Assembly: GCA_963556145.1 (NCBI GenBank)
Contig: OY744464.1
Location: 4,774,001-4,838,000, forward strand
DNA: 64,000 nucleotides
Source of the DNA: Hygrocybe punicea
Lineage: Eukaryota; Basidiomycota; Agaricomycetes; Agaricales; Hygrophoraceae
Direction: 5' to 3'
The translations under genes were made by a program, and so were the position numbers. How positions within the stretch are numbered: the stretch's first letter is position 1; the number at the start of each line of letters is the position of its first letter. Below are positions 36,698 through 46,781 of this stretch, in pieces. The notes beneath the pieces are model-generated. The model had not been told where the DNA came from. It worked only from the letters and a program-made list of their open reading frames with translations, and ran no database searches.

Positions 36698-36705
36698 TCA
36701 CGTGA
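36698..36705. promoter_or_regulatory. TCACGTGA palindrome 77 bases before inhibitor-2
   Basis: The third exact copy of this octamer close to a start codon, between SEC18 and the phosphatase inhibitor gene. It is flanked by A-rich runs. Confidence 0.42.
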
Positions 36706-36781
36706 TGAAATCGGAAAAAAAATCAATAATTTGAATAAATTCCGGAATCTGGCACGGCGTGCTATACTGTAGTCTTGTCCA

Positions 36782-37706
36782 ATGTCTTCAACGGAGGCTG
36801 TCGAGGTCCATCCTCAACATCCACCATTGCCTCGTTCAGCATCTCAGCCTAAGCCCAAAGGTATTTTGAAGAATGCACCTCAAACACCTGGAACAGCTGG
36901 ACAGTAAGTGGCGAACTCATCACCGAGGCATTGAGAATTTTACTTTGTCCCAGTAGCCTGCAGTGGGATGAAGAGAATCTTGCTTTGACTGAAATACAGA
37001 AGGATAGCTTGATGAAGATCACTGAACCAAAGACGCCTTACGTTAGGTACAATGCTGAAACCGATGAAATTGAAGGAGGTTCGTGAAGCCTTGATTTATG
37101 AACAACCCTATATCTAAACTATCGCTGTAGATATCCCAAACCTGGATTTGAGTGGGCGTTACATGCCTGCCAGTAACCCGAACTCTCCCACCTTTCCTTC
37201 ACCAACGGATGCGGACACATCTGGACCATCTTCTCGCCGGACATCACTTTCCAGTACTGGTAGACCGTCCTCCTCATCTGGTCGTCCTGGCAGTGGTAGC
37301 TCAAGTAGGAGCACGAGCTTCAGTCTACCAATTGAGGCTAGGGGAGAAATCCAAGCTCGTCGCCTTGAACCTGGGGAAGTTGAGTTTGACGAAGAGATGG
37401 ATGAGGAAAGTATGTCAAGTTTTGGTTCGCAATTGCGGCGCATCATCTGATGGCTTGTCAAAGCGGCAGCGAAACGTGCAGCCTTTCTTCGCGCTCGCGG
37501 CAGGCATTACTCCAAAGAGGCTGAAGCTATGAAGGTATGTGCGGTTCAACATTGTCACTGCCGCTTGTAATCGTGTTGTTTAGCTGGCGGCAAACCTTGT
37601 TGATGATGAAGAGGACGATAACGATGCCGAGTCTGACGATGAAGCCGAACAGATGTTGATGATGGACAGTGAATCAAAGGTCAACGGGGTGCATCACGGC
37701 GGATAA
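36782..37706 (+). CDS. Protein phosphatase 1 inhibitor-2 homologue (IPP-2/Glc8 type)
   Basis: Intrinsically disordered regulator of PP1 catalytic subunits. Five short exons give [18 protein letters not shown], the KGILKN PP1-docking element, then [19 protein letters not shown] and [20 protein letters not shown], which hold the PKTPY element corresponding to the phosphorylatable Thr of inhibitor-2. A Ser/Arg-rich linker ([15 protein letters not shown]) and the helical [20 protein letters not shown] region follow. The end is acidic ([17 protein letters not shown]) and stops at TAA 37704-37706. The order of docking, inhibitory Thr and HYNE-like helix matches the family; the last is HYSKEAEA here. 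Confidence 0.87.
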
Positions 37707-37902
37707 TGAAGCCAGACCTTCGAATTTGCGATTTGGCGGTGTAAGAAATTCAACGTCAGTGTCGGTCGACCGCATCGGTCAATCTCACTCTTATTCCGAT
37801 GAGTTATCATCATGTTCGCGCATATGATTTTATGCCCAAATAATGTCTATAACTCGCGTTCAAAAACGTGATTAATTAGTACTAGCTCCTGTCTGACTCC
37901 CC

Positions 37903-39395
37903 ATGTCCCACGAAGTCACTGGGAAAGGCCTCCTTCTCAAAGCAGATCCCATTGCTGCCTCTTTCCGCGATGAAGTCAAGCGTTCCCTTGTGGAATGTTC
38001 CCGTCCACCGAAGTTGGTTGGTATTCTCTCGACATCCTCGGCGCCTAGCAAATTCTACGCCGCCTTCACGAAGAAGCAATGCGACGAGCTAGGTGTGGAG
38101 TTTATCTTGAAGAAGACGGGGGCTGCCGAGTCAGATGAGTTAGGAGAAGGCGATGGTGTTGAAGATGCCATCATCGAGGCGAATGAGGATGATGGTGTCG
38201 ATGGTATCTTGGTACGTCCGACAGCTGTACTTTTATTTATTAGATATTCGATCGAAATCGCCCTGGAAGGTGTATTATCCGATCTACGGTGCACAACAGG
38301 TTAGTGTCCAGGTGTAAACAGAACAAACCAATATCACTAAAATGTCTATTCATTCCAAGGATCATTATTTACAACAAGTAGGATTTGGTCACATTGTTGT
38401 GCAGCTTGACCCAATGCGCGCAGGTTGTCTCACCCTTCAAGGACGTAGAAGGACTGCACTCCAAATTTCATTATAATCTATATCACAAGTACGAGCATCG
38501 CCCGCTGTATATTTTCAAGGACGGGGAGATAAATTCGCTTCTATCAGCATTCGTTTCATCACACCGCAATCACTCTCGTTATCTGCGTTCCCTATGACTA
38601 CCTCTTACCAGAACCAAGATAATGAGGAGCCGCCACCAGGAACAGTTAAATCAATTATACCTTGTACCCCCCTCGCCATTGTCAAGTGTTTGGAGTATGT
38701 CGGAGTATATAACAGAATACTAACATACGGTGATCGAGCGTATGGAAGAACCATCACAGTCATTAACCGGTGAGGACCTCTGAGATTACCCCATGTCTAT
38801 CTGAACTTTTTTCAGATCTGAAGTTGTAGGGCGACCTCTGGCAGCCCTCCTGGCGAATGACGGCGCGCGAGTGTTTTCTGTTGATATTGATTCAATACAA
38901 GTTTGTGAAGATCAGCTCTACTTGTCTTTACCGTAGCCAATGTCATTCTAGGAATATACGAAGCGACCCCGCGCAGCAGTTTCGAATCCCGATTCATTAC
39001 ATCGGTATCATGCCCACCATGTTGTCCACCCATGCACATTGTCACTCGGAGAATGTCTCGGTCTTTCGGATGTTGTCGTGTCTGCGGTCCCAAGTTCCAG
39101 TTATAAAGTTAAAACAGAATGGCTTAAAGATGGGTGCATTTGTGTTAATGTGGCAGCGGACCGGAATTTCCAGGAGAATGTGAGAGATAAAGTAAGACAG
39201 TTTCCTATCTCCACTCTCCGGTTCGTTCACCTCCTCGGAAGGCGTCACTGTACATCCCAGCTGTCGGAAAAGTTACCATCCTGATGTTGTTGCGCAATCT
39301 GTATGTCTTCTGTATACATGGAAGTCAAGGGCTGATTCCCATCCCACAGATTGCGTTTGCACCACTACCAGCAAATTTCAATACAGTCCTCTTAA
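37903..39395 (+). CDS. MTD1: NAD-dependent 5,10-methylenetetrahydrofolate dehydrogenase (Mtd1-like)
   Basis: Cytosolic monofunctional enzyme of one-carbon metabolism. ATG 37903 gives MSHEVTGKGLLLKADPIAAS. Small exons follow in frame once introns are removed: GILVYYPIYGAQQ, DHYLQQ, VVSPFKDVEGLHSKFHYNLY, then HNIRFITP after an intron, IIPCTPLAIVKCLEYVGVYN, TVINRSEVVGRPLAALLAND with the nucleotide fold, SDVVVSAVPSSSYKVKTEWL and ASVYIPAVGKVTILMLLRNL. A last tiny exon adds LRLHHYQQISIQSS and stops at 39393-39395. These segments line up with yeast Mtd1 from end to end. The gene is unusually rich in very short exons. Confidence 0.9.
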
Positions 39396-39595
39396 CAGAT
39401 GGGCATGGATTGTTCATTGATATTAGATAGAAAATGCTATTTGCGAGTGATAAATACACATCAAACATGAGCGAAGAAATGAAGAGCGGTTTCATGCGTT
39501 GATTATTGGGTGTGTGGCAAGAAACCGTGATTCTTCTCTACATTTCGTTCTCGTTGAAAGCGAGCAAATTTAAAAGAACATATGTGTGGTGTTTA

Positions 39596-40496
39596 TTATT
39601 GGAAATGGGCCTCCGTGATATTTGTGGGATCTGGTATTCCACTCGATTGGATGTGCGATTGCGAGAGGATTGGGGTATCCGGGGTGGCAATACCGGAATA
39701 GTCTGCTGTCATGAAACGAAACCGTTGACGGTGAAGCTAGAAATTTATGGCATGAGCGTGACACTGTGGGGTGTACCGATTATATACCTGAGGAAGCTTA
39801 GGTATCAGAACAACTATTAGCGCCGTCAGATTTACCGCAAATAACCAAGGGTTATAATTGGTATAGTGCGTAGAAGCAAGGAACCTAAAGAAATGAAAGT
39901 CAAGGAAAGTCGGTGGCACATCAAACAGACACCGACAAGACAACGGGCACCGAAAATAACCATTTCTTAGCGGGGGTGTACTGAGCGCCGTCATCGATTT
40001 GCTCCCACATCGTTAATTCGTCATATGCACCCCCATGTAGAGCATTTTCATAAGGAATACCGGTCACCCAATGGAACATGAGATATGACACCTGGAGACA
40101 TGCTGTTAATTGGTCGACAACATATAAGTCTCGCAACTCACGGCTAGGTAAATCAAGTTCACTAGTGACCAACTTATCTGCTGTGTCATTCCGGGAATAG
40201 TGTCGATGATGATCTTCCCGAGGCAAATCAAGACGATATGGATTAACCATGCTCCTAAGAGAACCATTAGATAGCTCACATGTTACATTGTAAGCACTTG
40301 ACGCACCTTTATTATTGACCCAGTCCGCATTCATGTTCACGAACGCACTCCGATCCAAAACCTCTTCAACGGAACAGTCACCAACTTCTTCCACTTTGAC
40401 GATGCTACTGCTCCTTCCTCGTCTCTTCATGGTAGGTTTAGTTTGTGATGAAGCCACTTCAAGAGCAGGTAACTTGATTGCTGTTGAGCGACTCAT
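39596..40496 (-). CDS. ORMDL/Orm protein, sphingolipid homeostasis regulator
   Basis: ER membrane protein that restrains serine palmitoyltransferase. ATG 40494-40496 opens a Ser-rich N-terminus (MKRRGRSSSIVKVEEVGD), the region that in yeast Orm proteins is phosphorylated by Ypk1. After splicing it continues VNMNADWVNNKGAWLIHIVL, ISWSLVNLIYLA, then VSYLMFHWVTGIPYENALHG, YDELTMWEQIDDGAQYTPAK, FLASTHYTNYNPWLFAVNLT and LIVVLIPKLPQ. The last exon gives LHRQRFRFMTADYSGIATPD and a short polar tail to TAA at 39596-39598. All conserved ORMDL blocks are present. It is convergent with MTD1, about 200 bases apart. Confidence 0.92.
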
Positions 40497-40610
40497 GGTC
40501 GCTGGCCCTATTGCCCTACCACAAGCGAACTTTGAAATACACGGAGACGATTGGATTCGGAGTTCTCCGGAGTCATTGAAGACTGTACATGTAACCTATA
40601 CTGGCAAGTA
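40497..40610. promoter_or_regulatory. 114-base bidirectional promoter, ORMDL / Virilizer homologue
   Basis: Two divergent ATGs are 114 bases apart. No clear TATA box or CACGTG is seen. Such short shared promoters recur in this window. Confidence 0.45.
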
Positions 40611-43600
40611 ATGCTATTGCACTGGTGTACCCTAGAACCGTCTGGGCCGTCGAATCTAGCAGCCGTCAGATTTGTCTCTCCCATTCGCGTACATTCCATA
40701 CGCATTTTTCCAACAAATGCTCAGCCTTTCGCTCACTGTCCGGAATTATTGGCGTATGTCGCATTGGCAGTTGGTATTCGAGTATTTATCGCCCTAATGG
40801 TGTGAACAGTCGTACAGAGCCCGACGCTTTCTTTCTAGATGTATTCTTCAATGCTCATCCCGTCCACCCGGACTCAAAAGACAGGCAGAGGGCAACAAAT
40901 GCCTTGGTCCCCACTGTTATAGCATATGCAGGCGGCCAGATGGATTTTATGGTTGACATGGGCGCCGAGGTATGGTGAAAGTGACATATTTTCTGGGTTC
41001 ATCTCAACTACAGGATCTAGTATTCCACACGTTTGATAGTGATCAAGGGGAAATTTCAAAGTGTCTCCATGTCGATCTATGGCGAGCTTGTCTCTGAAAT
41101 CCAACCACAAATTCAACCTTACGAGCCGCGGCAACTTTCTTCTATCGATGCTCATCCTCTAACTTGTGCGGTTGACCCTTCGAATGCCGCTGACCCAACT
41201 CTACTTGCAAGGCAGTTACTCGCATTAATATCGGATGCACCACCTTTGTCTCTTGTCATCCGTCTTATGATGTGTCTCAAACCTTCTAACGATGACTGGG
41301 ACAACCCTGCATTTCCTTACTTGTTCACGGACCTCCTTGATTGCACTGACGACTTTGATTTGGCAAAAGCATTTCACTCTGCATCCAAGCCAATTGCGGA
41401 TGACACACCCCTTGATTTGATCCAGAGATTCTCGGAAAAAGTTGCAGCTGCAATCGGTCCCAAGGTCAGTACTGGTTATTCTCCATCATTTTCTGACGAC
41501 GCATTTTTGGCCGTAGAGCAGCCATCAATCCTCACTCGTTGCCGGAATACTCTGCCAAATTGCCCCACAGCATCCTGACATGGCACGAATACTCATGGTT
41601 TGAAAGTACCGCTCTTCATGGTGACTATCTAACTTCCGAATTACAGGATCACCTCGATCTCGAATTAATATTCGATGCATACAACATGGACAAATTGACA
41701 GTTACTCGTTTATTGGATGCTTCTGCAAATGTTGATATTGCTCGATATCTATGTTCTGAGTGGTTTTTTGGTATATTGCACACCATCCAAGACCTTCCTA
41801 GTGCCAACAGGGAGATGCAGTGCGCTACGCGCCGACTCGCAGCTAGAATCCAAGGTTGGCAAGTCCTAGAAGACGCGTTATCGAATACGCGAGCTGATTT
41901 CAATGCGGCCGCTGGTATGATGAAGGACATTAGCAGCGAAGAAAATTCATTTGGCATCTGGCTAGAAACCATGGTTACACACCAGGATATTCTTACAAAA
42001 CTTGCGGAAAACTCTGTCTTGCCCAATCCCCAGTGTCCTCCTTCCCTCCTTCTCACGGCGACAGTAGTCTCGCACGATGATTTCATCGCTTTCGTACGAG
42101 CATATCTTGGCGTATCTAGCGTTTTAGCTGTGTACGCTTGGTCAGATAGCCTTCCGAACGTCAGATGTCGGGAGCGGGCCCTTGGAATCCTCCGTCTTTG
42201 GCAAGGCGTAGATGGCTATCGAGAGGTAAGGCTTCTTATGTCGACGACCCACACGCTGTCCTTATTTAATGGATGTTTTCCGACGACAAGATTGTCAACC
42301 ATCTACTGCTACTACGACAAATGATTTTTCGCTTGGAATGCTTGACTGAAGATCATGACCCTCCCTCACCGTCATTGGTCCATGTTGAACACATATTGGT
42401 TGATCTCGCAAATTATCCCTCTGCCATTATCCGTCCAGATCTCACCAAGTGTATCCTGTCTCTCAGACAGCCACTTTCATATATTACGGAAGACGAGCGT
42501 CTTACAATGCGCAAGGTCGCTCTCGTAGCAGATTACGGTTTGCCACTTGCCATCGAAGAGCTTACAACCTCTGTCCCACACCCTATGGACATCAGGACTT
42601 TGCGCATTCTGCGAGTGTCCCTTGCAATCATCGAACAAGCGTTCGAAGATCAAAACTTTGGCGAATGGCGCGTTTTCCGAGCTCTGTGGGATGAGGGAAG
42701 GCACGGACTCATTTCGCACCTTGTGGATGTATTTGTTGGCGTCAGTGAGGATTTAAAAGGGTATTTTCTCCTCACTCCGCCTCCCAGGATGCCTCAACAA
42801 CTTGTAGAGCAACTCTTTCAGACGGCTTCTGACGTACTGCGGCTCATTGCTAGTCTTGCTTTTGCTTATCCACCCATGAGCCGTTCAACTCGGGTCCTGA
42901 CAGCCGCTGTTGCCGATGTCTTCATATGTGCGGGTGCAGCGGACATGTTTTACCCACAATCAAGTCCTCCTTGCATCGCCGCTTTAGGGACCAGGAAAAA
43001 TTGTACCAGTCTTGTCCGCTGTCTATCTGAACTCCAGGGTTCTTCGGAATCAAGCAAGCCTATTGTCCTTCGAACCCTGCTGGAGCATGGTGTGAGAGGC
43101 GATGCACGCGATCCCGCATACCACCTGTTGCAAGTCTATCATCTCGTTGATCAATTGCTTCCTCCGTCAACTGCCAATTTCGAGGAACATCAGATATTAC
43201 ACTGGGTCACCTCCGTTATACCCAATGTCCTTCCCGAAATGAGATCGTTCCTTCGCGTGTTGGATACCCCGAATAAAGTACAGTTCATCAAACGTCTTGT
43301 CGATCTTGACCATGGCGTCATTGGCATTGGAGAGTGGTTGCTCCTGGAAGAACTGAAACGGCTCCGTCATGTGTTGCAATCACTGAATGATGGCATGGGA
43401 GAACAACTCCGTTTGGTCGGCCAACATGAAATATTACTGTCGCTTCGGTTTCTCCTCAATCTCGCTACGACTTCAAGTCTGTCCATGTGGTGCATCGCAT
43501 CAATCGAAAATATCTCCGAGATCGCACAAACATTGACACAATGTTTGTTGTGTTTACTTGATGCCCACCTTTCATCTTCGGATCTTTCACAATTCACGCA

Positions 43601-44354
43601 ATTGCTCTCGTCAAGCTGTTCCACCTTTGACCCCATTCTGAGATTCACTCTCGCCATTACCCTTTTGCGGATCACTAGGGATCCCGAAGTACCGCCCTCC
43701 ATGTCTGATTTAGTGTCAACCTCCTTACACATCCTTCGCGACCTTCCAAGCGACAACATTGATTTGGATCGATTAAATCTGGAGATCGGGCAAATACTTT
43801 CCGCGATAACCAAATCTCTTCCTGAAGGGCTGGATACGGAAATGGGGGAGGCTATTATGTCTCTCCTTGAATGGGTCTCTGAGTTATACCACCCTGATTC
43901 CACCATCTTCCCTGGGATGACAGTCGCATCGTTCACGAAGCTTTGTGATTGCATGCAGCTACTTTTACTGCCAAACCGCACAACTACGTTGGTTGCCCTG
44001 GGCACAAGACTCAACGTTGAGGAAGAAGCCGATGCTATTTTGATGTCCACTAACCTGGCGGAAAGCATTCAACTGTCCGTACAAGATCTTCAAGATCTTC
44101 TATATTCTTCAGAGCCCATTCCTTCTACCCCGAAAGGGAATACGCCGGACCTTCTCAGCCTCGTTACAATATCGCCCCCTACTGCTGTGCTTCGCTCACC
44201 CGCAGCAACTGGTCTCACAAAAACATATTCCAACAACGACTTCCGTCAACTGCGTCAACTACCTTCAACAAGGCAGAATACCAGTCGCCTCCCCAGCATG
44301 CATGTTGATGTGGGTATAAATGGTGGATTCACCCGAATTCAGCTGATAAACTGA
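40611..44354 (+). CDS. Virilizer (VIRMA) homologue, scaffold of the m6A writer complex
   Basis: VIRMA/Virilizer scaffolds the MACOM part of the mRNA N6-adenosine methyltransferase. ATG 40611 gives MLLHWCTLEPSGPSNLAAVR and FVSPIRVHSIRIFP. After the first intron come RTEPDAFFLDVFFNAHPVHP, then YSTRLIVIKGKFQSVSMSIY: together these form the VIR_N domain (PNxxxVRF, interaction with positions for a hydrophobic FxLxxFF strand, and SMSIYG). The next splice must use HPDMARILM followed by a 52-base intron to reach DHLDLELIFDAYNMDKL in frame. The rest, about 900 residues, is an all-helical ARM/HEAT-like repeat region with no enzyme motif. It ends INGGFTRIQLIN, stop at 44352-44354. The N-domain match is strong; the helical part is too divergent to judge by eye. 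Confidence 0.8.
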
Positions 44355-44502
44355 TGGCATAGGACTTTGAGTCATCACCTGTGTTAGTTCCGGTTTCGAT
44401 GCCAGAAGTATATTTAGCCTTATCACCCACATTCAATACACAATAGAGTTCACGGTATGTCAACAGGCAAACAAGTAAGGCGTAAGAATCCAAAGGTCGA
44501 TG

Positions 44503-46617
44503 TTAACTCTTCCTCCGCCGAAGATGGGTGGGATGGATGTTCGAAGATGGCGGGATAAAGTCTTCCTGTGATCGGAAGTAGCGATCCAGATCTGATGCGT
44601 CGAATTCTGGAGAAGGGACAGGCAAGGGTGGAGGACTGTTGTCCTCGGTTTCCAAAGTTGGGGAAACATCGGATTTCAGCCGACCCACAAGTCGATACAT
44701 TCGTTTCCTCCTTGCTTTTACTGGCTGCTTTTCCGCTGCCAGCGACAACCCTGAGGGGCCTGCTGCTCGTGGAGGGACGCTTCTAACCGTGAAATGCGCG
44801 AAAGAACGAGTATATGGAGAGAGTGTGTGATTAGAATGACTAAGCGTGGAGAGTTGGTGGACAGAATTGTTGAGGGATGGCCGTAACACGATTTTGGGAT
44901 CCGACTCCTGTATGTGATGGTGGTCAACATAGAATCCATCTGAAGATGATACGGAGAGTCGCCGGTCTAAAGCGTAGATGGGTGCTTCGTCTTCAGGAGA
45001 CCGAGAGGATGACTGAGAAGTAGACATTGATTTCACGCCGCTGCTGGACCGTGAGGATTGTGTTTCCAAGCTATCAGTAGTCGTAAGACGAGAAAGGGAT
45101 GAATAGGAGAGCGCCTGATCAAGAGGTGGTTCGCTACTGGTTCTGTACGGATGATCCGACAGATCCGACACGCTGCAAGAGTCGAAACCAGTACTAGTTA
45201 CAGAAGGGTGGCGGTATTTCAACGCAGATCGGGAAGAAGATGAGTTATATGATGGACTGTGTTGACGAGGAATGAACCCTAGGGAGGCTGCATCACGGAC
45301 CGAAGGAAAATGCTGGTAAGAACGTGACGATCCTTGTGGTGTCGACGGTGCCGGCCGTGAGGTAGTCACGTCGGACTGCGTATGAGGGAGTGACTGTGAA
45401 TGATATATTCGCGGGCGCGTAACCGTCCCTCCTCCGACGGCCGGCATTGTCTCGTACTCGATTACATCCTCCACATCCTCCGAAACCGTAGGGGGAGGAG
45501 GGATATGGTCAGAGATTGCGTTCTCCCAATCGATGATGTCGAAGGATGCGACTTCGTCTTCGTAGTCATAATCACTAGTCTCCTCTTCCAGATCAGCCAA
45601 ACCCTTGTTTGGCCTGAATAGGCTGCTAAATCCACTAAAGACACCTTTTGTTGGGAGACCGTCGGAACGCAAGCCATATGTTGGATCAAAATTCTCGAGA
45701 TCCGGGAAGGAGGCAACAGAATCATTCGGGGTCGGTTGAGAAGTGGCGGTCGCGACGGTTTTTCGATGGCTCGTGCTCGCCACAGATATTCCAGACAAAG
45801 AGCGCGACCGTCTGTACTGTGATGCGTTCAAATGTTGTGGCGGAAGAGTATGTGGTTGAAAGGGTCGCCGTCTAGATGGAGGTGGATGTTTTATTAGATA
45901 CGGTGCTTCTACCTTAGCTTTGACCCATTGTTGGCTAAGGCGGTGGATGATGCCTGGTAAGTCCTCCCGGAACATCTGCCGTAATTGCCCCTCTATCTCT
46001 CGCTGGATGAACTTCTGGATGACCGCAATGGAATCAAATGTGCTATTGATATCGACATTCTGCAATGGGTCCGTTTTGAAAACCAGCGTGATACCTTTTT
46101 GTTTAGATACCACGAGGACGACGTATGAGTTCAACCTGAAGTGCGAGAGACGAAGAAGCATGGGCACGACTAGAGGCTGTTTGGCAGCCAACATACCCCT
46201 TGATCCCGTCATCAAATGAATGTCAGGTTGTCTGTGGTTTAAGGGATTCGCCTGGTGGTCGTACAGGTAAGTTATGTTGTTCGCCTCTCAGTATATAATG
46301 TTTTACCTGTACTTTGGTCTTCAACACAATGTGTGCATCACCGGAGTACGTGAGGCGGAATATACCTCGAAACTGATCCATGGTTAAATCACCGATGTCC
46401 CGTATCTCGAGTTCTGGCGGCTGATGCGCGGTGAAAGATTCGTACGAAGGCTTAGAATTGGTTATAATACCTGCGTGCCCATCTGAAGTTCCACGACTTC
46501 GATCCTGTCAGCCATGACAGGAGGTTTGATCCCTTTGTTCAGCGCCGTATTCAGCATTTGGATGGCATCATAATGAAACTGGTCGGAGAATTGGGGCCAG
46601 TTGAAAGTAAATGACAT
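44503..46617 (-). CDS. MDM34: Mdm34, mitochondrial outer-membrane subunit of ERMES
   Basis: Subunit of the ER-mitochondria encounter structure that tethers the organelles and moves lipids. ATG 46615-46617 gives [20 protein letters not shown], the invariant Mdm34 start, then [20 protein letters not shown], and after introns [20 protein letters not shown] and [20 protein letters not shown] of the SMP lipid-binding domain. [19 protein letters not shown] and [20 protein letters not shown] complete that domain. The remaining 450 residues are Ser-rich and disordered, ending [10 protein letters not shown]. The domain order is that of full-length Mdm34, and the disordered tail is long, as in other filamentous fungi. 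Confidence 0.94.
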
Positions 46618-46781
46618 GACAGAGTTCCGAATCCAGGTCAGGTTCAGGATACAACCAGACCTTTGAATGCAATCCCCTGCCAGTGACCGAAGAGTGCAGG
46701 CACCGATTTAGGGTTAAGGTTTGAGCTTATGATAGCTTCCTTGAACTTGTATAACTTGTTATTTCAACTTTTCTCCGGCGC
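46618..46781. promoter_or_regulatory. 164-base bidirectional promoter, MDM34 / Uds1-family gene
   Basis: Divergent ATGs are 164 bases apart. No CACGTG octamer is present. Nothing else stands out. Confidence 0.4.

Noticed and set aside
43367..44068. 233-residue minus-strand ORF within the Virilizer gene
   Set aside because: Antisense shadow of the long helical exon with no family features.
44639..44830. Plus-strand ORF opposite the Mdm34 tail
   Set aside because: Shadow frame; the minus-strand Mdm34 frame is uninterrupted over the same bases.
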